From: Rhynchopus sp. YZ270_cl-10
Lineage: Eukaryota > Euglenozoa > Diplonemea > Diplonemida > Diplonemidae
NCBI GenBank assembly: GCA_964035575.1
Contig: OZ037886.1
Coordinates: 682,001 to 746,000, forward strand
Length of the DNA stretch: 64,000 nt
Direction of reading: 5' to 3'
This document shows positions 41,510-51,148 of the stretch, in pieces; within the stretch, counting starts at the first letter, position 1; every line of letters begins with the position of its first letter. The notes under the pieces are model-generated. The model made no database searches and had not been told where the DNA came from. It was given only the letters and a program-made list of their open reading frames with translations. The translations under genes were made by a program, and so were the position numbers.

Positions 41510-43348
41510 TTATTGCGTCTCTGACCCCCCGAACAATTCTTCGATAACGGAGGTGGTAAGGTATGCGATGTCAGATGTGTTGTAAAGCACGGGTCTCGGA
41601 CAATGCGTGGACCAGCAACAGACCGCGATGCTGTGGGGGCTGACCCTGAGGTAGGTGGTTGCGCTGGTGTGCGCCTTCTGCCGCTGCATGCACCAGGTTG
41701 TGACAGACTGGCTTACTGTGTAGACACCACACTTCTTCTTCAGCCGCAGGTCTGCTGCACACACCTTAGCATACCCCCCTCCAAGCGACCGGAACACCAC
41801 TGCCATATGCTGTGCTGCAGCAGACGCACACCGCTCCTCACCTTCCCCCCTCCCCTGCCGTCCCCTTATAACGTGAGACAAAAGCGTTTCGCCTGTCCCC
41901 TTCGCCACCTTGACCTCACCAGGTAGCACCCCAATAGGTGTCACATCACGCACACCAGTTGTGATCAGACATAGATCAATCACGTCTCGGGTGTCCGAAG
42001 CATACTGTGGGCCGTATTTATATAAGATGCTTTTGAGCTGTTCGTTTATTGGCATGGTGTGGCGGAGAAAGAGAAGTGGGTTGGTACGGCCTTTCTTAAC
42101 ACAGAAGGGGAGTCTGAAGCAGCAGAAGCGGGAGTATGGTGCAAAGTCGACGCTGTCATAGGCACATCGACGCACGGCATCTGACTCTGCAACACAAAAC
42201 ACTGCCTTCAAAAACTTCTGCAACGCAAACGACGACGCAAACGCCCTCCCCCCCTTCAGCCCACAGTGTATATGGTACGACACCTTCTTCTCTGTCGTCG
42301 CATCTAACACCACAAGGTTTTCCACCCCCACAGAGTACCCTTGCTCCAACCCCTCCAACAAACGCTCTAAAACACATAACAAAAGAACTTCACGGAAGCC
42401 TCGTGAACAGACCATTCCTTCTTGTATTTTATAATCAACATCCACATATACATCTACAGGAACATCAGGGGGCACTACACTGTAAAAGCAACGCAACGAT
42501 TTCGATGCAGTCAAAACCAAATCTTTTACGTGGTGGCGTGATACGGCGCAAAAGCTTTTGCTTCCTCCAGAGGCATAATCTTGCGCCATGAGGTACGACC
42601 TCTGTGGCGACCACGTATCATAAACCTGCTCCCTTCTTGGAAGAAAACAGTATTCATGAAGACTCCCATTTGTCCCTTGACGTGACTGCATAGGCGTGCT
42701 ATCATAATACGCTATCGCACTGTCTTCGTTCATTGAAGGGAATGGAGTACGCAGTTTCCTCACTGCAGTAAACGGGGTTATCGCTGCACTGCACTGCACC
42801 GTCTCCTGCACCACCATCTCTGCAGGAGTCACCACCACCACCACCTCCTCCTCCGAACTCCCATCCTCTACCGGAACCCCAGGAATAGGTTGCAACAAAT
42901 CCATGCTCAACACCCCTTCCTCAATCTCCTGACTACACGACCCACACGACAGCACCGACGCCAATGACAACGGTAGCACCCTTACTGCACATTCTTGCTC
43001 TATGGAATCTTCTTCTTCCTCCTCCTCTTCATCGCTGGGAAACAGCGCTTCGGAGGAGAGCGGTGCTTGGCGTGAAGGTGCTGTAGGGTTGCTCCCAGAG
43101 GAGGAGTGTGATGGAAAGATAGAGCGGGATAGTGCGGACAGCGGTGGTGGAGGTGCCTGGATGACAACCTTGCTCATGACACATGGCGTTTCGGGGTACT
43201 CTAACAAGGCAGTGGAGAACAGTGCAGGGGTGGGTGCCTCTTCCGAGAGGGGGCTCAGCTTGAGTCTTTTGGTAGGGTTGCTGCTCCCCTTCGGTGTGCC
43301 TGGGCTGTCGCTTGACTCGAACAGATCAGGGCTTCCACGGCGGTACAT
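41510..43348 (-). CDS. PrimPol-like primase-polymerase (AEP superfamily)
   Basis: Single exon, 612 aa. Residues 1-220 are disordered, Ser/Pro-rich and include a run of glutamates. The archaeo-eukaryotic primase core follows: VDVYVDVDY with the DxD metal motif (about 303), KVSYHIHCGLKGG with the SxH nucleotide motif (about 358), and YSRFCCFRLPFCVKKGRTNPL, trimmed here to its FRLPFCVKKG core (about 413), matching motif III of PrimPol. A C-terminal Cys/His cluster (about 540-583: CGVYTV, TWCMQRQKAH, CCWSTHC) fits the UL52/PrimPol zinc finger. PrimPols reprime stalled forks and bypass lesions; kinetoplastids have two (PPL1, PPL2). The long N-terminal extension resembles PPL2-type proteins, but this assignment is tentative. 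Confidence 0.85.
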   Translation of the reverse strand: MYRRGSPDLFESSDSPGTPKGSSNPTKRLKLSPLSEEAPTPALFSTALLEYPETPCVMSKVVIQAPPPPLSALSRSIFPSHSSSGSNPTAPSRQAPLSSEALFPSDEEEEEEEDSIEQECAVRVLPLSLASVLSCGSCSQEIEEGVLSMDLLQPIPGVPVEDGSSEEEVVVVVTPAEMVVQETVQCSAAITPFTAVRKLRTPFPSMNEDSAIAYYDSTPMQSRQGTNGSLHEYCFLPRREQVYDTWSPQRSYLMAQDYASGGSKSFCAVSRHHVKDLVLTASKSLRCFYSVVPPDVPVDVYVDVDYKIQEGMVCSRGFREVLLLCVLERLLEGLEQGYSVGVENLVVLDATTEKKVSYHIHCGLKGGRAFASSFALQKFLKAVFCVAESDAVRRCAYDSVDFAPYSRFCCFRLPFCVKKGRTNPLLFLRHTMPINEQLKSILYKYGPQYASDTRDVIDLCLITTGVRDVTPIGVLPGEVKVAKGTGETLLSHVIRGRQGRGEGEERCASAAAQHMAVVFRSLGGGYAKVCAADLRLKKKCGVYTVSQSVTTWCMQRQKAHTSATTYLRVSPHSIAVCCWSTHCPRPVLYNTSDIAYLTTSVIEELFGGSETQ

Positions 43349-43663
43349 TGTATTGTGAGGATGTGACGTATCCTTCGTGTAAAAAGAAGAAGCGGGTTTT
43401 GTTAGAATATACCGCTCATCAAAGAATCGGCGCCAATCGTTTCCTTTAGGTAAAGGTGGAGAAGAGGAGGGAGGGGGTGTTGAGATAAATGAAAAATTGG
43501 TGGGAGGGGGAACCGTTTTTGAGTGAAAAAATCTGCCTCATATTAGGTTTTGGTTCAGTGTGGGTTATCGTCGCAGTCATCTTCCCCCTTTTTTTTTTGC
43601 TTTTTTTTTTCTTTTTTTGCATTTTTAGTATCGACATATCACTCAAAGAGGTGCGTTCTCTTT

Positions 43664-43770
43664 GCACTCAAATGTGACCTTTTGGAAAGGCTAGGATATT
43701 TTACAGACGGCACACCTCATCCCTTAGAGTGTGGCAGAGGATAAGGCAATTGGGAACTCTGGTCTGACAT
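43664..43770. repeat. R6 repeat, copy a
   Basis: Shared blocks with copy b: ACTCAAA, GGCTAGGATA, ACAGACGGCACACC, AGAGTGTGGCAGAGG, GGCAATTGGGAACTCTGG and TCTGACA. Confidence 0.6.
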
Positions 43771-44080
43771 TTATTTCCCAACTGCTTTTTAAAAACAACG
43801 CTTGGCAAAGACCGAGGGCGTGGGGAGTAGAATAGGGGGTGGGGGTTCCGACCGTAACTTCTTTTACGCATGGTCTTGAGGCTAGGTGGCAGAGTTGCTT
43901 ATGTATTTGCAGTAGCAACAACGTACCTGTTCTGTCAACGGGTTCGTTGTGTAAAAAAAGGTCACCCCGAAAAAAGGCTAGGATATTTATAGAATGGTCT
44001 CAATACCCGAGGAGCACGAAAAAAAAAGATGAAAATAATAAATCCTGAACGCCATTCTTGCACCATATCAACGGCTTCTG

Positions 44081-44180
44081 TACTCAAACGTTACCCTGTA
44101 CAGGTTGGGATACTTACGGACGGCACATCCCATCCCAAGAGTGTCAGAGGTGGGGCAATTAGAAACTCTGGTCTGACACG
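44081..44180. repeat. R6 repeat, copy b
   Basis: ACTCAAACGTTACCCTG, GGTTGGGATAC, CGGACGGCACATCCC, AGAGTGTCAGAGGTGG and GAAACTCTGGTCTGACAC; same orientation as copy a, 420 bases away. A partial third (GGCTAGGATATTTATAGA) is at 43975. Confidence 0.6.
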
Positions 44181-44254
44181 TTTTTTTGAAACATATAACG
44201 GTATTTGTTATTCCACCCTTCCCGTCTGTCTTTCGCACAAATTTAGAAAAGTTG

Positions 44255-44289
44255 GTAAGATAAATTTGAGTCTCGTGTGCTTAGTCACA
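44255..44289 (-). repeat. R3 repeat, copy d (diverged)
   Basis: GTAAGATAAATTTGAG, then TCTCGTGTGCTTAGTCAC. Confidence 0.6.
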
Positions 44290-44753
44290 TGGTTAGGTTT
44301 TCTTTCTCCTGAAAGCGTTAATCTTTATTAGTTATATTCTGCAGTGTACGGCGAATTACCAGTATGCAGAGGACTGAGGGCTTTTTGTAACGAGTTTTCA
44401 ACAAAAAAAAGTTGTCGTGTGGGTTCCTTCCGTTTGAAACAGATGAATGGGCCTCACAAGGACACATATCGACAGAACAGTGAAGCTGCTTTATTTTTCC
44501 AAAATGCAACCGTTTATTTCGTTCACAACAAATCCTGTTTAAAAAAAAAAGGTACAGCCCAAACTCTCAAGAATGGTTCTTTGCTTTAACACATCAGTAG
44601 CTCCCGAAATGTTGTTAATCCATCATCCTGGGGGGGGGAAAAAAACGACGTGAATCACATAAAAAAGTTGCGTGATTACCTTGCCTCCTTCGTTAGCTAG
44701 GGGGAAGACGCGGCAAAGAAAAAGGGGGTTCTGAATGCAGTACGGAACACAAC

Positions 44754-47235
44754 CTACATGTCAAGAAGTGTCGCTATAGCACGGTCCTCATCCCAGCCGA
44801 CGGAGGCCAGCACACCTGCAACAATTTCTGAGTCCAAATGACTCATGATTTCACACACGCTTGCAATTTTCTGTGTAATTTGTGAATGTTTTTTGATAGT
44901 CTGCCGATGTAATTAATGCCGCATTGCCTGTACTATGTACACTACTTCGATGTGGCAACATTCGCCCAAAGAGGTTCTGTCCTCGCATGTCACCCAATGG
45001 TGTGACGCTTTGCATATGGCACATTTATCGGCTTGTATGTGTTACACATGCTGTTCACTGAAATTGACAATGTCCTAATCATTCCACACAAAAAAAGGTG
45101 CCCATACCCGCTGGTTCTCTGAGTCATCCCCCATGACGGTATCCATTCCGGCATCTGGTGGAAAGGCCGAATCGGCCTCTTGCGGCAGCTGTGTGTTGTT
45201 GTGATGTTTGTTAGGTGTGTTATACCGTCACCCAAATCCCCCGTAATTCTACCAGGGGGAGCCAGAAAATTCCTCCACACCCCCAAATTCCCCGTACTTT
45301 TCCCTTGTCATTCCGACCGCATCTAACATTTTTTTGACAGTTGTACATTGACCCTTCTCTCCCTCTGCCACATACCTGAGCATCCTCTTCACGGAAGTTG
45401 GTTCTTTTTTGTGCACGTTCTCCAGAGTTGAGCCAGGCCTGCTCCAAGGCGTCTGTGGTGGTTCTGGGGAGGTCGCTGTTCGCATCGACGTGGCTGGTAG
45501 GGGAGGAGACCAGCGGTGCGGCCACAGCGGCGAGGGCAGGCTCTGCCATCTCAGTGTCCTCGGGAAGGTAGATCTCTTCCTCAGCCTCGCCTGCGTCCTC
45601 CGCGCCTTCCGCAACGTTGATACGTGTGCGGTGGAACACCTCTGCTGTGAGCACATCAGAATTCTCAAACGCCTTATGCCTCGGCATCGTAAGCTTAATA
45701 GTCTCCATCAAAATGCCCTTGCTCTCAACCCACTCCGAGTTCAACATAATAAAGTGGATAATGCTCTGCACCTTCATCCCCGCCTTAAACTTCCCATCAA
45801 GGCTCTTCCCATCAGGCATCCCCAGCTTCACCGCAATCTCCCCCTGCTTGCCGATGTTCGGCGTCTCGTCCTCTATTTGAAGGCGCTGCATCAGACTAGT
45901 GTTGAAACGCTCCTCGCGTTTCTGCTCTTCCATCTCAGTGAGGCGTTTTTCCTTTTCCTGTTCAATGGCCTGCAGGCGTTGGGTCTTGCGTGCATCCCGC
46001 TCGCCTCTGTCTTCGTCGTCTTCGTGGTCGGGTGCAGGCGCGAACTCTACTTTGAATTGAATCTCCCAAGAGTCGGAGGTGGAAGAGATGAGCCGCACTG
46101 CACCTGAGGGGTTCACATCCAAGACCTCAAACATGTGGTCGATCTGGCGTCCGCCTACAGGGATCTTTATCCTGACCCCGCAGTGTACTGTGAGTGCAGT
46201 GAGCTTGCTGTCGCGCAGGGCAGCGTTCAGGACTGCCTGTGTGTTCTTCCCCATTGCGTTCTCCTGCGCAGGAGCACTGCCAGCATAGTCCGTCTGCGCC
46301 GCCTCCATATCCTTGTAGAACTGCTTTGAACGTGGCTGCAGCAGAAGTGTTTTGATTGCGGGTAGCTCCACACAACGGAGTCGCACAGGGAACTGTGAGT
46401 GCACGTACAGCTCTGCCACTACCCAGTCGGGCGCGATGACGGTGTCAATCGGAAGGTAGTCCACAAACGCGAGGGTGTCGGAGATGCCCATATGGCGCAC
46501 ACGGCCCTCTTGTGTGCGCATCTCGAAGATGATGGGTGAGACCGACTCTTCTGAGTAGAGGTCCTTCATGACGCCTGTTGAGAGCGAGATGCGGTCCGAG
46601 TGTTCGATGTTGCCGATGCAGGAGTTGCCGTACTGCTCACGCGCAAACGACGAGGAGATCACGTTCACTGTGCGGTCAAAGTTGTTCACTGTCGGGTAGT
46701 TCGCGGCAACGAGGGGGCAGTTCTCTTGGTTAGCACACTTTCCGTGATACGGACGCACCAACTTCGCCTCCTCTGCAATGTCCGCGTTGGCGACAACCAG
46801 ACGGAGCTGCGCATCTGAGACGATATCACGCACCCTGCAGGTATCCTTCCAGTCGCCACTGAGGAGCAGGGTGTGCAGCTTTCCATTGAAAGAAACAAGA
46901 CGATTGAGCGTTTCTTCGTCTTTGAGGCGGGGTTCGTGGATCATCGCAACTGGCGGGGTGGTTGGGTAGTCAGGCGGGAAGTAGAGACGCAGGTCGAGGA
47001 TGTTGCGTTTGGAGCTGTCACCTAGCATCTCACCATAGCGGTTCAGGCCCTGCTGGATCAAGGTGTCTGGCTTGAAGCGCAAGCAGAGACGCCACCGTAG
47101 AAGCTCTCCATCAATCAGCTCTACCCGTGCCACGTGCACGTCCCCCCGTTTCACCAGCCCCTCCACATCACGAAACTCCTCCATCAACAAATCCCGACAT
47201 ATCTCCTCAGGAGATCTCTTCTTCTTCGAACTCAT
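44754..47235 (-). CDS. RWD - UFD1-like - UBX - CUE fusion protein (Cdc48/p97 adaptor-like)
   Basis: Exon 1 is 45376-47235, exon 2 45108-45176 and exon 3 44754-44870; 681 aa. Residues about 15-150 look like an RWD or inactive UBC fold (DLRLYFPPDYPTTPPVAMI) with no catalytic Cys. About 234-310 resembles the UFD1 double-psi barrel (MGISDTLAFVDYLPIDTV, then PDWVVAELYVHSQ and VRLRCVELPAIK). A charged helix (about 405-450) leads into a UBX domain (IAVKLGMPDGKSLDGKF, about 462-540). An acidic, Pro-rich stretch follows and exon 3 encodes a CUE/UBA-like helix bundle (IMSHLDSEIV, then GWDEDRAIATLLDM). UFD1 and UBX modules both bind Cdc48/p97 and CUE binds ubiquitin, so a segregase adaptor for ubiquitylated substrates is likely. 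The exon 2 acceptor was chosen for frame (GCAAAGAG|GCC); a stronger-looking CAG 13 bases upstream breaks it. Confidence 0.8.
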
Positions 47236-48117
47236 ACCCGGCTTCGTTATTGTGAGGCTTTTTTTTTAGGTTGTTCTTTGAAGGTGGAAGGTGAAGGTAG
47301 TTTGGGGATGAAGTGAAGAGGATGCGCAAAAGAAATTAGGGGAGAAGGGGAGAAGGGCAAAGGAAAATAGAGAAAGACATTTTGAGAAAAAAAAAGATAA
47401 GATGGAATGCGCCTCACATTGGCGCATCTTCAAAGAAACAAAAGGGTCACGCTTTTTTTTTGGGAGATTTCCCACAAAAGAGAAAAAAAGTAGTAATAGT
47501 GGAGCATCCTTGGGTCTACACTAATACAATCAGGTTTTCAAAAATAAAATGAAATAGTCGATTGGGTTTTGTGGAAGGAGAATGTAGAAAGATGGGAGGT
47601 GGGCATTGCGATAGATGCTATGAATCATCTTCTTGCTTTCAAGAACAATAGAATAGTGACAGAATCGAGGTCTTTTAAAAGTGCAAAAAAAGGTCCAACA
47701 ATTTCCGTGTGGGTTACTCTATTGGGAATGTTAAATAGTTGGAAGATATTCACAAACATTAGGACAGGTCCAAGACGGAAAACTAATCAAAATATGTTGC
47801 ATCTACTTTCTGTTCAGAAAGCACAAAAAAAAAAAAAAAATCACATAACAAGGAAACAAACCTCACCATAAATTGAAGAAATGATTGGTAAGATGAACCT
47901 AAGCCTCTCTGTGCTTAGTCACCTATTGCGAAGTTCTGGAATGCAGGCGCGCCTCTACCAAAAATCGCAACGCAACACACTGCAGCCACACGAAACCACA
48001 ACTTCCCAACCCCCTCAACATTCTGTCAAAACCTCAATTCTTTCTCTCAAAAGCATTGCCTCCATTTTCAACCCTCCCTCCCCTCCTCCTCCCTTTCTCC
48101 CCAACAGGCTTTTTTTT
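47236..48117. other. Intergenic stretch with one R3 copy
   Basis: Short plus-strand frames at 47569-47871 and 47881-48333 have no domain and cross the repeat, so I do not call them. Confidence 0.55.
47887..47923 (-). repeat. R3 hairpin repeat, copy e
   Basis: GGTAAGATGAACCTAAGCCT, then CTCTGTGCTTAGTCACC; intact stem. Confidence 0.75.
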
Positions 48118-48936
48118 TCAGTACACCCCTTCTCTGAGTCCCGCAAGAATAGGAAGTTTGATACGGGTCGTTGCAACTTCTTCTGCATCAATCTCTGCGT
48201 ACACTGTCTCCTCACCGTGACCTGCTTCGCAGAGCACCTTACCCCATGGGTCGACTATGAGGGAGTACCCATAGGCCACGTAGGACGCCTTTTCGTCGCG
48301 TGCAGGAGAGCAGAAGAGAACGTACTGCTGTGAGTCCACTGCTCTGGCACGCGCTGTGAGTTGCCAATGAACCGGGCCTGTCACCATATTAAAGGCTCCT
48401 GGGTAAATCAAAAGGTTCGTTCCGTTTGCAGCATAGTGTGAAGACATCTGCGGGTATCTGCAGTCAAAACAGATGCCCAGCCCTGCTTTGACTCCATGGC
48501 TGAGGTCGACCATGGAAAACTCATTTCCGGGGGAAAGCGTTTCACCTTCATCGAATTTGAGGGTTTCGGTGTTGAGACGGAAAAGGTGCATTTTACGGTA
48601 GGTTTTGACAAGCTCGCCTTCAGGGGAGAAGACGGTCATGGTGTTGTAGATGTTGCCGTCAGATGCCTTCTCTGCGATGGAGCCTGCAACGAGAAACACT
48701 TTGTTGTCACGTGCACATGCAGACATCGCCTGGCATGTACTCCCAGAAGGGATCGTCTCCGCATACTCCGCAAAGAACTGTGTTCCATAAGGCGAGTTAA
48801 AACACTCCGGCAGAACCACCAGCCCCGCCCCCGCCTTCGCAGCCTCTGTGATCTTCTGCACGGCGTTTGCAACGTTGGCGGCTTTGTTAGCGGTTACAGC
48901 CAATTGGCATAGCGCGATCTTCAATTTTCCTGCCAT
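48118..48936 (-). CDS. NIT2: Nit2-like omega-amidase / nitrilase-family hydrolase
   Basis: Single exon, 272 aa, starting MAGKLKIALCQLAV 18 bases below an acceptor (ATTTCTCAG); longer upstream frames are excluded by it. The nitrilase triad is complete: Glu in VVLPECFNSPYG, Lys in YRKMHLF and Cys in GLGICFDCRYP. GAFNMVTGPVHWQLTARARA and the C-terminal ILAGLREGVY are typical of the Nit2 branch. Nit2 hydrolyses alpha-ketoglutaramate and alpha-ketosuccinamate to the 2-oxoacids, repairing products of glutamine and asparagine transamination in cytosol and mitochondria. No targeting peptide is evident. Length and order of motifs are normal. Confidence 0.92.
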   Translation of the reverse strand: MAGKLKIALCQLAVTANKAANVANAVQKITEAAKAGAGLVVLPECFNSPYGTQFFAEYAETIPSGSTCQAMSACARDNKVFLVAGSIAEKASDGNIYNTMTVFSPEGELVKTYRKMHLFRLNTETLKFDEGETLSPGNEFSMVDLSHGVKAGLGICFDCRYPQMSSHYAANGTNLLIYPGAFNMVTGPVHWQLTARARAVDSQQYVLFCSPARDEKASYVAYGYSLIVDPWGKVLCEAGHGEETVYAEIDAEEVATTRIKLPILAGLREGVY

Positions 48937-48953
48937 CTTTTTTTGAGTGTATT

Positions 48954-48957
48954 TCTG
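48954..48957 (-). other. Probable trans-splice acceptor, Nit2-like gene
   Basis: Minus-strand CGTCATATTTCTCAG, 18 bases before the ATG at 48936; it decides the start. Confidence 0.5.
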
Positions 48958-49112
48958 AGAAATATGACGAATTTCGAGAGGAGCGGGGGGGTAATTTGAA
49001 GTGCAATTCTCTGAAAAATATAAAAGAGAGAAAGAGAGAGGAAAGTTGGTTGGCTCCCATCTGTAGTTAAAGTAAAGGGGAGAGAAAGGGAGGAGGGAGT
49101 GAAGACTTTGAT

Positions 49113-50238
49113 CAGGCTTCGCGCTAACTTTTGGAAAAAAATCTGAAAAATCGTGTTTCGGGACCAAAAAAACGCACCTCAAATAGGGTTACGTCTGGGG
49201 GTGAAAAAACAGTGTTTTGTGGCATTTCCGAGCCAATCCCAGGCTGTGGTGGGGTATATTCGGAAAAATGGACAAAATTTTAGTGACTTAAATTTTCACA
49301 AAATATGAACCCATACTCTTAAACAGGGGCATTTTCAGGTCTGAAAACCCAACTTCAGATGAAATTGTGGTGTTTTGACTGGGAACAGGTAGCGCCGCAG
49401 GCGCACGGTACCCAACTTTTGTCTTTTTATTTTTCCCTTTTCTCTGCTTTCTTTTGATTGCACGGGCCGATTGCTCTCCACGGTGGGGTCGCATGTGTGC
49501 GCAAAAACACTCTAAAGTACTCTTACTCTGAACGATGAGATACCTCTGGTTTTAGTAAGGAAACCCCGGTCTCAAAAAGTGCGTAAATTTCCTGTGGCTT
49601 TTTCCCGCCCAAGAGGTCGTTTTGTTGCATTTCCGAACCAATCCCGGATTGTGGTGGGGGATATACGGAAAAATGGACAAAAATGCAGCGACTTAAAATT
49701 TGACAAACATGAGCCCATATTCGTAAACAAGGGTTATTTTCAGGTCTGAAAACCCAACGTGCTGAAGAAGCTATCAGTAATGTAGTGATGGCGGTGGGGT
49801 TTCAGTGACCACAGAGAAGAGTGAGAAAACCTAGGAGGGTTATGGCCTCGGAGGGGGTGTGCCCCGTGGCGTCCTAATCAATCTTTACCCGTGAGGGAGG
49901 GGAGATGTGGAGTCGTACTCAAAATAAAATGAACACTGTACATAAGTACATCGTGTTTAAACATAAAGGAGGGTAGGGAACAGGTAGCGCCGCAGGCGCA
50001 CGGTACCCAACTTTTTTCTTTTTTTCTTTTCCCTTTTCTCTGCTTTCTTTTGATCGCGCGAGCCGATTGCTCTCCACGGTGGGGTCACATGTGTGTGTGA
50101 AAACACTCTAAAGTACCCTTACTATGAAATATGAGATTCTCTGGTTTTCTTAAGGAAACCCCGGTTTGCAAAAAAAAAACGCACCACAAAAATATCCAAA
50201 AATCCCGGGACAAAGGACAGAAGTTAGCGCAAAGCCTG
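49113..50238. mobile_element. Non-autonomous hAT-type DNA transposon with internal duplication
   Basis: Terminal inverted repeats CAGGCTTCGCGCTAACTT (left) and CAGGCTTTGCGCTAACTT (right, inverted) are flanked by a perfect 8-bp duplication ACTTTGAT (49105-49112 and 50239-50246). Internally the segment 49215-49566 is repeated as 49628-49760 plus 49978-50170, the second copy being split by about 215 bases. Each copy holds GTAGCGCCGCAGGCGC next to ACGGTACCCAAC, whose inverse also occurs in the 57-kb element. No transposase was seen. Confidence 0.85.
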
Positions 50239-50507
50239 ACTTTGATACGTGAGTTTTTTTTTTCTTAGATTTTTCTTTCGTTGTTGGTAAGCATAATCGA
50301 GAAACCTCTTTTTCTTTTTGTTAGCTGACAGAATAAAAAGTCGGCAGAAGACAACGTAGGGTGTGATCGTTCTAACAGGAAAAAAACAGGAACTGCGGAA
50401 CAAAATGCAAAACAAAGACAGAGGGGGAGAAGATCATGAAAAGATACATAAAGGACGTACCAGCTATCACCACATCTTCAGGTGATGTGGGAGAGCCTGG
50501 TCATTTC

Positions 50508-50693
50508 CAAGGAAACAAGAATTGGGGTGATCAGAGGTACTTTTCTTAGAACAAAATTCGCAAAACCCGAAATGCGAAATCGCAAAAAAATCGCAACTGC
50601 GATTTTTTTCCTCCAATTTTTCCTGGTTTGTGAATTTTTGGTGCAGAATAATACAACTGATCATCCCAAGAATGCAGGTTTCTTTCAAAACAA
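50508..50693. mobile_element. Fold-back element with central hairpin
   Basis: GAAACAAGAATTGGGGTGAT at the left pairs imperfectly with the right end (GATCATCCCAAGAATGCAGG read in reverse), and the middle AAAATCGCAACTGCGATTTT is a perfect hairpin. Total about 185 bases, no frame. Confidence 0.45.
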
Positions 50694-50869
50694 AAAACAA
50701 AAACAATACGTCTAACGTTGATAGACCTCAAGAAAGGGAAAATAAATAAACAATTGTTCGTCGTTTTTTGCAGAACAAAAAGCATATCTGCCATTTTTCC
50801 CCATAAAATATAGTTCGTTGATTTGCTTTTCAGGGAAGGAGTTTTTTCTCATTTATTATTATTTCGCTT

Positions 50870-50918
50870 AAATTTGTTGGAATTAGTGTAGTTGCCACTT
50901 TGCAAGCTCCACTTTTCT
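50870..50918. repeat. R5 repeat, copy b
   Basis: TTTGTTGGAATTAGTGTAG followed by TTGCCACTTTGCAAGCTCC. Confidence 0.6.
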
Positions 50919-51148
50919 ATTTCAAAAAAACAATACCGATGCAGATGCTGTATCCCCTGCTCAAATCCCCCCCCGTTTCCCCCCACTATCATATCTCTCA
51001 AGCAGAAATAAATAAAATTCTACTTGGAATGATATTCGTTCAACCAAATGTCCCCCCCCTCACCTCCCCCCCGCCCAACTCGGTAACTAACCACCCAATA
51101 GGAAAGATCTGAACACTAAAAGAAGCCCTCCCCATCCCCATCCCCTCA

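Larger units (their letters stand above)
43349..44753. other. Intergenic stretch with R6 and R3 repeats
   Basis: 1.4 kb without coding signal. Two R6 copies, a partial third and one R3 copy occupy about a quarter of it. Confidence 0.6.
50247..51148. other. Intergenic stretch right of the 49-kb transposon
   Basis: One fold-back element and one R5 copy. No gene. Confidence 0.55.
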
